64,000 nucleotides of DNA from NCBI GenBank assembly GCA_964639205.1, contig CAZXCG010000002.1, forward strand, positions 31,732-95,731, in the 5' to 3' direction. This stretch comes from CAZXCG01 sp964639205 (GTDB lineage: Bacteria > Bacillota > Clostridia > Oscillospirales > Acutalibacteraceae). This document shows, one piece after another, positions 9,501 to 17,720 of this stretch (its first letter is position 1; each line of letters begins with the position of its first letter). The notes beneath the pieces were generated by a model. The model was not told the DNA's origin, searched no databases, and saw only the letters and a list, made by a program, of their open reading frames with translations. The position numbers were made by a program, and so were the translations under genes.

Positions 9501-12500
9501 AACGAGTTGGTTGTGCCGCTTGCAATGTTGTCGCGCGATTCCATTCCGATAACACCGGCAGGCGTAATGTAAATGTGGAAGTGACGGTTGCTGTTGCCGG
9601 CAGTGTTGTTGGAAACGCTGATAAGCGACTGTATGGCATAGCTGGAGGTGGAAGTAAATTTAATGATGAACGTTCCCTCGTCCATAGCCATAACCCGACT
9701 TGCATAATCTTTACTTGTGAGTGAAACTCCGTTATTTGTGCTTACTTCAACGTTTTCTTCACGGAAGATCAGCCCCTGAGCCGAGGCAATAATGTTAAAA
9801 TCACTTTCTGAAGAATAGGAACCGTTTTCCGCCCTTACACGGATTGTGTAGGTTTGACCGTCTGTAAGCGCCTGCGAACCGATTTTCAAAACGCTGCCGT
9901 CGATTGCAAAGAGGCTGTTTTGATTATTTTCGCCTACAAGGGAATATGTGTAATTCCCTGCGGGAGCCACTGTGCTGACGGACAGAACGCCTATCTGCGC
10001 GCCGGCGGTTAAATCGGAAGCAATGTTGTTGCTGAGGAGGACGCCGAAGGTTACCTCCATTTCGTCCGAAAGCGACGCTTGCTGCGAAGCAAACGTTACC
10101 GAAGTCGGAGTTGCTTTGAGCTCGGCGGTAACAGAAACCGTGTAATTTCCGTTTTCAAGGTTGGAGAGCGTCACCGTCGTTTCGGACGCTGTCGCCACGG
10201 TTTTGCTGAAAGAATTGCCGTCTTTATCAGCAGCTGTAAGAGTTACATAACCCAGGTCGCTGCCGTACTGCGAGGCAAGCTCGGACGCGTCTAAAACAAT
10301 TTTACCCGGAGCGGCGGAAATCGACGGGGTAAGCGTGCTTGTCGATTCTGTCTTTGAAATTTTGTACCAGTGGTTATAAACGGCACTGTTGTATGTGTCG
10401 AAGCCGAGGCTTTCGATAACTGTGCGCGCCATAACTATATGACCGTTTGCATTGGGGTGAATGGCGTTTCCGAGCAGCAGATAATTTGCAAGGCTGCTGC
10501 CGTTAAGGTAGCTGGCGTTGTCTGTCAGCTCGCCGAAGGCTGCAAACTGGTCGGCAAATATGACGTTGTCGTACGTTGCGGCTACTTCTCTTGTCTGCTG
10601 AATAACGGTTGCAAGATTTGTAACGTAAGAGCTGCCGGAGCTTGCGGGGGTTGAGGTTCTGAGCACTACTATAGCGCCCATCTCCTGAGCCTTATCTATA
10701 ATCTGCGTAAGCTGCGTTTTAAAGTTTGCAAGGTTGCTCGCGGAGTCGTTCATACCGAGCTGAATTAAAACAACGTCGGGGCTGTAGTCGGTAAGTCTGC
10801 CGCTTATATTGTTTAACGTACTCTGGGCGGTCGCGCCGGAAACTGCGGTGTTGAGCACAACGTCGTCGGTTCTGCCGAGCTCCTCTTTGATGTACTTTTC
10901 AAAAATCTGGCTGACGGAATCGTAGCCTGCCGTCCAAAGCGCTCCGTGAGTAATGGAATCGCCCATAAACAGCCATGTAAGCGATTCCTTCTGTTCCATT
11001 AAGTCGGCGATCGCCTGCTGGTTTTTATCCAATTGAGCGGTCTTTTTAACCGCTTTGTCGTTTTCGGCAACCGTGCCGCTCATTACGGTGTACTGTGTTA
11101 CTCCGTCGGCGGTTGTTACCGTGAGCGTATATTCCTCGCCCTGCGGAAGCGCGGCGGTTGTAATGCCGCTTTCGGTATACTGAGAAGTTTTTGAAAGCGT
11201 GTAAGAATCGGTTTCAACAGTATATGTGTAGCTGTCGCCTACCGTAAGCTTATCCGAGGTGAAAGTAAGCGTGTTATCGCTGTTCACCACAGCGGTTACT
11301 TCAACGTCCGAATAAACGGTGGGACCTTCTTCAAGCTGCAAGGAAAGGTTTGAATCCGTTATGCTGTAGCTCAAGCCGATTGCCGAGCAAAGCTCCCTTG
11401 CAATTTCAAGCTGACCGTTTGCGTTAAGATAACCGGATTCATTGATTTTTGAAGCGAAAGCCGCCGAACCGGAGGTGAGGCGGTTGTGGTTGACAACCAG
11501 GACGCGCGGCTGAACCGTGCTGTCAAGAGCGCTGACAACCTCGTTTACCGCAAGAGCGTAGGCTTTTGCAGCCTCCGCTTGATTTTCATCGGCGGGAGTA
11601 TAGGGGTTTTGAATAACTACGCGCCCGGTATTGTCTCTTTGAGCAAGACCCTTTTCTATAAAGCTCTTGAGATTTTCCTTAAAGGCGGTAAGCACGGTAT
11701 CCTCGGTTCCCTTGCTGTAATCCTCGTACCCAACAAGATAAGCTATAGTCTGGGGATTAACCTCTGCAAGAGACGCATCCAGAGAACCTACCACCTTTGC
11801 TATGTCGTTGCCTGTAGCGCCGAAGTTTGTAACAAAGCGCGCCATATTCACGCTGTAGCCGCCCGACGAGGCGTTAGTTGCGTCGCCCGAACCGGGGTTA
11901 TTCTGCCAGCGGATTGCCTCTTCAAACTGCCTTACATAGTTTCTTGATCCGCCCGCCTCGGCATATGTTCCCTGAACGTCGCGCCCGCCGAAGAAAGCCC
12001 AGGTGTTCTTTTCAACGTCAGACGAAGGAGCAGTTTTTGATTTAACGTCTGCGCCCGTGGCAAGGTCGGGAACCGCGTCGGGGTCAACGGGCAAAGCCGT
12101 AATAACGGCAAGCTCATCCGCTGTGTAAACCTCTTCGGAAATTAAGGCAAAGTAAATAGTGCCGCAGAAAAGCCTCATATTTCCGGCAACGGTGCCGTCC
12201 AAGCCGCCGAGATACAGGCGGTCAATTTCAGTATTGCTGAAAAATTTTGCAGCACCCGAAAAAGACTGAGCGTTTGCGCCGTCGGACGCCGCAACGGTTG
12301 AAGTTCCGCTTACCGTGGAAAAAGCATATATGTGCTTCTGACCGTCGTTTATGCCGCTCTGCGCTCCGTTTGCGCCCCAGTAAGTACTGGTAGTGGAGCT
12401 GTTATTAAACGAAAAGCGAAAAGTATTGCTTTTAACTCCCGTCCAGAAATGATTGAAGCTGCCGGAACCGAAAACAGCATAGGTGCCGGTGCTGTTGGTT

Positions 12501-13072
12501 GAGGTGTTGGAGTTGGTTGTAGCAATGCTGTAAATAACCGAACCCTGTGACAAAGCCTTAAGCTTTGCAATAACATCCGGATTTGTTGTCTCGCTTGTTC
12601 TTACGTTGGGGCCGGCAAGCTGAACTACGCTGTCTGTGGAATCGCCTGCAAAAACCTCGCCGGCGTCGCCGTAGTCAACAGCTACCAGAGCGTTTTTCTT
12701 CAACGCTTCAAGACCTGTTTGCTCGCTGACCGTTGCGCTGCCAACGGTTTCTGAATTCTTTTTGACGGTGTAGGTTTCGCCGCCCTCGGTTCCGGTGGCA
12801 ACCGGAACAATCGCGGTGTAGTAATATGTGCCGTCGGCGGAAACATGCGTTATGGTTGCCGACGAGGTTATATCACCGCTTGAATTTTCAACAGTAAACG
12901 TTGCCTCGTCAGAGCTTTGCCATTCGATTTTATGGGACTTGTAAAGAGCAGACGCAGTAACCGCATTTCCCGCGTCCTCAGCGCCCGCCGTGAACGGAAC
13001 CGCGGTGAATACCGAAAGCACCATAATCACGGAAAGCAGAATGGAAAGCGTTCTTTTTGAATAAGCTTTCAT
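6542..13072 (-). CDS. Giant secreted SGNH esterase with CBM40-like, F5/8C and dockerin modules
   Basis: A 2176-residue exported protein. The signal peptide (about 1-32) ends near TAGAED. The modules in order are: a concanavalin-fold, sialidase-lectin (CBM40)-like domain (~120-335); a degenerate SGNH copy (~355-560); an intact SGNH domain (~695-890, GDS at 704-706, GMND, H872); an Ig-like linker; a second CBM40-like domain (~1100-1285); a second degenerate SGNH copy (~1308-1515); a second intact SGNH domain (~1645-1850, GDS at 1653-1655, GTND, DNLH with D1826 and H1829); a linker; an F5/8C (CBM32-like) domain (~1960-2100); and a dockerin (~2106-2176) with two Ca-binding repeats. SGNH enzymes usually deacetylate carbohydrates, so a sialic-acid or glycan O-acetylesterase is a reasonable inference. 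ATG 13072 follows AGGAGG; the codon before it (TTG) is not needed. Confidence 0.88.
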   Translation of the reverse strand: MKAYSKRTLSILLSVIMVLSVFTAVPFTAGAEDAGNAVTASALYKSHKIEWQSSDEATFTVENSSGDITSSATITHVSADGTYYYTAIVPVATGTEGGETYTVKKNSETVGSATVSEQTGLEALKKNALVAVDYGDAGEVFAGDSTDSVVQLAGPNVRTSETTNPDVIAKLKALSQGSVIYSIATTNSNTSTNSTGTYAVFGSGSFNHFWTGVKSNTFRFSFNNSSTTSTYWGANGAQSGINDGQKHIYAFSTVSGTSTVAASDGANAQSFSGAAKFFSNTEIDRLYLGGLDGTVAGNMRLFCGTIYFALISEEVYTADELAVITALPVDPDAVPDLATGADVKSKTAPSSDVEKNTWAFFGGRDVQGTYAEAGGSRNYVRQFEEAIRWQNNPGSGDATNASSGGYSVNMARFVTNFGATGNDIAKVVGSLDASLAEVNPQTIAYLVGYEDYSKGTEDTVLTAFKENLKSFIEKGLAQRDNTGRVVIQNPYTPADENQAEAAKAYALAVNEVVSALDSTVQPRVLVVNHNRLTSGSAAFASKINESGYLNANGQLEIARELCSAIGLSYSITDSNLSLQLEEGPTVYSDVEVTAVVNSDNTLTFTSDKLTVGDSYTYTVETDSYTLSKTSQYTESGITTAALPQGEEYTLTVTTADGVTQYTVMSGTVAENDKAVKKTAQLDKNQQAIADLMEQKESLTWLFMGDSITHGALWTAGYDSVSQIFEKYIKEELGRTDDVVLNTAVSGATAQSTLNNISGRLTDYSPDVVLIQLGMNDSASNLANFKTQLTQIIDKAQEMGAIVVLRTSTPASSGSSYVTNLATVIQQTREVAATYDNVIFADQFAAFGELTDNASYLNGSSLANYLLLGNAIHPNANGHIVMARTVIESLGFDTYNSAVYNHWYKISKTESTSTLTPSISAAPGKIVLDASELASQYGSDLGYVTLTAADKDGNSFSKTVATASETTVTLSNLENGNYTVSVTAELKATPTSVTFASQQASLSDEMEVTFGVLLSNNIASDLTAGAQIGVLSVSTVAPAGNYTYSLVGENNQNSLFAIDGSVLKIGSQALTDGQTYTIRVRAENGSYSSESDFNIIASAQGLIFREENVEVSTNNGVSLTSKDYASRVMAMDEGTFIIKFTSTSSYAIQSLISVSNNTAGNSNRHFHIYITPAGVIGMESRDNIASGTTNSFTTGAVLNSGSENAIAVKYDKDLQQYKVFANGVLVGTFDGRTSFISNITGLDTVQLGSTMRAGASAYYFGGTIAFAEAYSIPLSDEELIERTAIETAVPNISSGSSISASTMFNSESGNTWVFVGGRVVQGPFSDVGGAKNYVSQFKEYTYDNNPGSADGTNSLTGNPNRERYVINEGQTGRTLADIVEDFDALVTAFDPKAVSYMVGAEDYADDASASALEAFKSNLSAFIEKGLNLRSGTGYVVIQNPYAPADEQLRENAIAYALAVNEVVSALPEDQLARVAVVNHFASTDNASFLSTSLNEDGSLNATGHLSISKQFEAKAIGASSSLTSSNLNLVSVEGPSVYDADAVITATAGQTSLSVALSGVDESTNWNYALTVEGSYTVSCLSGNTAEFKALPAGAEYYLTVCSEDGTTQLTVMQGVIQEGSAAVKYQRELDEQQQQIADLVNGDEPLTWMFMGDSITHGVAMGYGKAYDNIADIFTKYIREDLGRVDDTVINTAVSSATTTSTLARINERLNRYSPDVVSVQLGTNDATLANLIPVATYKANLQSIVDAIEAKGAIAVIRAPIVRLDYNANQPDYVQAAKEVAEENGLIFINQFEETTNLVNSLTYIANGDSLGARADYLFFNSTDNLHPSANGHIYMARMFIDALGLDSLNSAVYNNWYETPMGYESSSIVPQLTVSQNQIELDADALSGAYGQDVAYVFVSAANGSYNFSTSDWVDTDALLQNLPGGTYTVTVQAMLKDTAKTVTFASQNVTIYGTDDVIPADSITATAGSSSVGAGAEMALDDDVNTIWQTDLNGSDRSLHYIILELDGDYGVYAVTYLPSQSDLNGTITKYRIEVSEDGNEWKTVCEGEWSADSALKTASFDTVETKYVKLVSVESYSDSQDVDYSSAAEIRVVGSSAEEQYTLGDVDGNGAVDSADATLVLQRYAEIIDDNYETFVKKAADVDGNNVIDSSDATLILQIYANIISKFPIQQ
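6545..6755 (-). other. Dockerin module of the SGNH protein
   Basis: Two 24-residue repeats, starting DVDGNGAVDSADATLVLQ and DVDGNNVIDSSDATLILQ, show the F-hand calcium-loop pattern DxDxNx4SxD of type I dockerins, with a linker between them. Repeat ends read RYAEII and IYANII. The same DATLxLQxYA core recurs in the other two dockerins of this window. Confidence 0.9.
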
Positions 13073-13359
13073 CAAATTCCTCCTGTCTGATTAAAATTAA
13101 CTCAAGCCGTCGGCTTGCCTTTAATGGGCGAAGTTTACAGCAGACTGCATGCGCCGCGGGAAGCTTCGGCTCTTTAAAGCTTAGGCGGAAGCCGTCCCGG
13201 CGTGAAGCCCCGCCGCCTTAGAGGCGGTGGCCGTCCGCGCTCAGGTTATAATTGCGTTAAACTACTCCACTTATATTGTATACATTTATGACAAAGATGT
13301 CAAGTAAAAAGCCTTGCTTTTTGTTGTAAATTGTTGCTCTAATTATTTCTAAAAATCAA
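13073..13359. other. Leader and upstream region of the SGNH gene
   Basis: About 285 bp without a gene. It holds an AGGAGG ribosome binding site (13076-13085 region), a GC-rich self-complementary leader stretch (about 13140-13250) and the promoter at 13275-13303. The predicted 5' UTR is about 190 bases, long enough for a regulatory structure, but I recognise no known riboswitch in it. Confidence 0.6.
13275..13303 (-). promoter_or_regulatory. SigA-type promoter of the SGNH gene
   Basis: On the minus strand TTGACA (13298-13303) and TACAAT (13275-13280) are 17 bp apart. Transcription should start near 13268. Confidence 0.8.
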
Positions 13360-13391
13360 GGTTCGGCAGCAAAAAAGAATGCTGCCGAACC
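13350..13391 (-). terminator. Intrinsic terminator of ilvBNC
   Basis: An 11-bp perfect stem (13381-13391 with 13360-13370, arms GGTTCGGCAGC) is followed on the minus strand by TTGATTTTTAG. It lies 80 bp after the ilvC stop. Confidence 0.75.
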
Positions 13392-13470
13392 CTTTGTAAA
13401 TGTTTCCAAATCGGAGCAGCGCAGCGTAAAGCTCGCTTAAAACGTACCCGCGGAGCGCTTATGCGCAGAA

Positions 13471-15010
<1,540 letters not shown>

Positions 15011-15027
15011 AACGCACCTCCGTCTGC

Positions 15028-16647
15028 TTAAATGGACGGCGTTGCCGGATGAACATTGCACACCAAAATAAACGGCTTGTCCGACCTGAGCATTTCGGCG
15101 GCGGCGGCGCACGCCTGTTCATTGGAATTTGCCTCGGCGGCGTCGATTCCGTATGCCTCGGCTATCGTAAGAAAATCCGGCTTTTCACAGAGAGTTGTCG
15201 CCGAATATCGCCCGTTATACAGCCTGTCCTGAAGCTCGCGAACCATACCCAAGCGGTTGTTGCGCATTATTATTATTTTGATGTTTAAATTATTCTGCAC
15301 AAGCGTTCCGAGCTCGTTCATATTCATCTGAAAGCTCCCGTCGCCGCAAACCGCTATTACCTCGCGCGACGGTCTTGCAAGCTTTGCTCCGATTGCCGCC
15401 GGCACAGAGTAGCCCATTGTACCCATACCTCCGGTAGTCAGAAAACGCCCTTCGCGAATTTTAAAATTATTGGCGCACCATATTTGATTTTGACCTACAT
15501 CGGCAACCAGAATAGCCTTGCTGCGCACCATACCGCTCAAACTTGCGATAAACGAGCGCGGCTCCACAAAGCCTTCAAACTGCTTGGGCTCGCGTGTTAT
15601 GCCCTTCCACTCGCGTATCTGCGCGCTCCAGCGCGGATTCACACGGTAACCGCCCAAAGCCTCGCTCAGCTTGACGATTACGTTGCGCATATCTCCTACT
15701 ATGGGTACCGTGGCGCGCACGTTTTTTCCGATTTCGGCGGGGTCTATATCTATATGTATTATTTTTGATTTTGAAGCGATTTGATCCGGAGCAGCCACCG
15801 CTCTGTCGCCCAGTCTTGCGCCGCATACTATAATTAAGTCGCTTATATGCAGAGCGCGGTTTGCCGCCGCCTTGCCATGAGTACCGAGCATACCGAGATA
15901 ATTCTCGTTCTCCGTGGGAAGCACGCCTATGCCCATCATGGTTGAAACAACCGGAATACCTGTGGCGTTGACAAGCTCCGCCAGCTTAAGCTTCATTCCC
16001 GAGCTTAACACGCCCCCGCCCGCGACAATAAGCGGACGACCGCTTTCCTTTATGAGCTGCGAGGCGCGTTTAATTTGAACCGCGTGTCCCTGAGTATTGG
16101 GCTTGTAGCCTATTATATTGACCTTGTCGGGATAAACAAAATCTTTAATTTCCTTTTGCTGAACATCAATCGGAACGTCGATGAGAACCGGACCGGGACG
16201 CCCCGTTGCGGCAATATGAAACGCTTCCCTGAAAACACGCGGCAAATCCTCCGTTTTATTAACAAGGTAGCTGTGCTTAACAAACGGCTCGCAGGCGCCG
16301 GTTATATCCGCTTCCTGAAAAACGTCGCGCCCCAGAAGATCGCTGCGCACCTGCCCGGTAATTGCAATAACGGGAATCGAGTCGGTATATGCCGTTGCAA
16401 TTCCGGTTATAAGATTTGTAGCGCCGGGGCCCGAGGTGGCAACGCAGACGCCCGGCTTTGAACACGCGCGCGCATATCCGCTGGCAGCGTGAACCGAGTT
16501 CTGCTCCTGCCTTACAAGAATATGCTTTATGTCTGAATTCAAAAGCATATCGTAAAACGGACAGATGGCGGCTCCCGGATAACCGAAAATAACAGACACA
16601 CCCTCCGCTTCAAGGCATTTTACCATAATTTCTGCGCCGCTTACCAT
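15028..16647 (-). CDS. ilvB: Acetolactate synthase large (catalytic) subunit
   Basis: The 539-residue ThDP- and FAD-dependent catalytic subunit that condenses pyruvate with pyruvate or 2-ketobutyrate, the first common step of branched-chain amino acid synthesis. The ThDP glutamate lies in the N-terminal segment (FGYPGAAICPFYDML) and the C-terminal ThDP/Mg motif is GDGSFQMNMNELGT...NNRLG. The C-terminus ends NVHPATPSI, about 15-20 residues earlier than many IlvB proteins, so it may be slightly shortened. The start is ATG 16647 with a weak GGGAG upstream. It leads ilvBNC and is transcribed from its own promoter, and no T-box is visible in the short leader. Confidence 0.96.
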   Translation of the reverse strand: MVSGAEIMVKCLEAEGVSVIFGYPGAAICPFYDMLLNSDIKHILVRQEQNSVHAASGYARACSKPGVCVATSGPGATNLITGIATAYTDSIPVIAITGQVRSDLLGRDVFQEADITGACEPFVKHSYLVNKTEDLPRVFREAFHIAATGRPGPVLIDVPIDVQQKEIKDFVYPDKVNIIGYKPNTQGHAVQIKRASQLIKESGRPLIVAGGGVLSSGMKLKLAELVNATGIPVVSTMMGIGVLPTENENYLGMLGTHGKAAANRALHISDLIIVCGARLGDRAVAAPDQIASKSKIIHIDIDPAEIGKNVRATVPIVGDMRNVIVKLSEALGGYRVNPRWSAQIREWKGITREPKQFEGFVEPRSFIASLSGMVRSKAILVADVGQNQIWCANNFKIREGRFLTTGGMGTMGYSVPAAIGAKLARPSREVIAVCGDGSFQMNMNELGTLVQNNLNIKIIIMRNNRLGMVRELQDRLYNGRYSATTLCEKPDFLTIAEAYGIDAAEANSNEQACAAAAEMLRSDKPFILVCNVHPATPSI

Positions 16648-16733
16648 AAAATAAAACGCTCCCGTTTAAATATTAAAAGCCGATTTAATCCGCTTTGCAT
16701 AACGAGCAAGGCTTCTCGCCCCGGGTTACGGTA

Positions 16734-16762
16734 AGTATAGCACATTTATTTAAAAATGTAAA
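16734..16762 (-). promoter_or_regulatory. SigA-type promoter of ilvBNC
   Basis: On the minus strand TTTACA (16757-16762) and TATACT (16734-16739) are 17 bp apart. The predicted start is about 80 bases before the ilvB ATG. Confidence 0.75.
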
Positions 16763-16811
16763 GCGGTGCGGCCGTAAGTTTTAATTTTTGACCGCCGTTT
16801 TCAGCCGCAAG

Positions 16812-16840
16812 TTGACATCTCGGCTTCTTTAATGTATACT
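16812..16840 (+). promoter_or_regulatory. SigA-type promoter of the PPTase gene
   Basis: TTGACA (16812-16817) and TATACT (16835-16840) are 17 bp apart, and the start would be near 16847. The promoter is back to back with the ilvB promoter. Confidence 0.8.
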
Positions 16841-16872
16841 CTTTTGTAAAATAACGTTTTTAATGGCATATC

Positions 16873-16896
16873 GGGCGGCTGACTGCCGCCCTTTTT
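16873..16896 (+). terminator. Terminator-like hairpin in the PPTase leader
   Basis: A 7-bp GC stem (16873-16879 with 16885-16891, GGGCGGC/GCCGCCC, loop TGACT) is followed by TTTTT (16892-16896). It lies between the promoter and the PPTase start, so it has the form of an attenuator. Confidence 0.6.
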
Positions 16897-16907
16897 ACGG
16901 GGGGATA

Positions 16908-17465
16908 ATGTTGCTGTATCTGAAAACTGTTAAAAATTTTGCTTCTCTCCCCTTAAACGCGCGTTACCGCGCTCAGCATGACGCGGGCGTCAGGCTGCTC
17001 AGCCGCGCCGTACTCTTTGAATACGGAATAAAAATTTCGCTCAGCGATATTGCCGCAAACGAACACGGTAAGCCCTATTTTATCAAAGCGGCGGATATAC
17101 ATTTCAGTATCTCTCACAGCGGCGAATACGCAGCGGTGCTTTTAAGCAAATATCCCTGCGGAGTGGATATTGAACGCGTCAAGCGTGTTAAGCCCGCGCT
17201 CATTCCGCGCTACTGCACCGATTACGAGCAGGAGCTTATTAAAAAGAGCGGCGGTCTCCGGCACAGCGCCGCAGCGCTCTGGACGCTTAAAGAAAGTTAC
17301 GTAAAAGCAATCGGCAGGGGCGCCGGATTCGGGTTTAAAAACATAGAATTCAAGACCCTCGGCGATAAACCCAAGGCAAACCGACCGGGAATATTTGAAA
17401 CCGCCGTATACGGCGACGCGGTAATTTCAAGCTGCATTTTAACAGACAACAAGCCCCGTGTTTGA
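16908..17465 (+). CDS. Sfp-type 4'-phosphopantetheinyl transferase
   Basis: It transfers the phosphopantetheine arm of CoA to a serine of a carrier protein (acyl carrier, or peptidyl or aryl carrier). The family motifs are clear: GVDIERVK (Mg-binding D and E, about residues 85-92) and WTLKESYVKAIGRG (about 125-138). At 185 residues it is shorter than Sfp (~224), with a short N-terminal half. The start is ATG 16908, after a purine-rich GGGGGGATA; an upstream in-frame ATG at 16863 would add 15 residues but lacks a ribosome binding site and spans the hairpin. No PKS or NRPS genes are in the window, so the target carrier protein is unknown. It may modify the fatty acid ACP. Confidence 0.88.
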   Translation: MLLYLKTVKNFASLPLNARYRAQHDAGVRLLSRAVLFEYGIKISLSDIAANEHGKPYFIKAADIHFSISHSGEYAAVLLSKYPCGVDIERVKRVKPALIPRYCTDYEQELIKKSGGLRHSAAALWTLKESYVKAIGRGAGFGFKNIEFKTLGDKPKANRPGIFETAVYGDAVISSCILTDNKPRV

Positions 17466-17546
17466 TTTAATTTAACAGCGTAAATTTCCAATGCGGTTAA
17501 AGCCTGAAATTTCACCGCCGCAATTTACTTTGAGAATTTCAAAATA

Positions 17547-17575
17547 TTGCCTTTTCCCCACGGTTATGGTAAAAT
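17547..17575 (+). promoter_or_regulatory. Probable promoter of typA
   Basis: TTGCCT (17547-17552) and TAAAAT (17570-17575) are 17 bp apart, about 145 bp before typA. The rest of the 17466-17720 intergenic stretch shows no gene. Confidence 0.5.
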
Positions 17576-17720
17576 AATATTTTGCAGATAATAACGCCGG
17601 TCAGTAATGCCTGTGATATGCGGTCATAAGACTTTAGTCCGGGAATGCTGCTCCGCTTCAAATATGCGCAACGGGATTGAATGCTAACGGTACCGAATAA
17701 TTAAAAAGGACGGATTAAGA

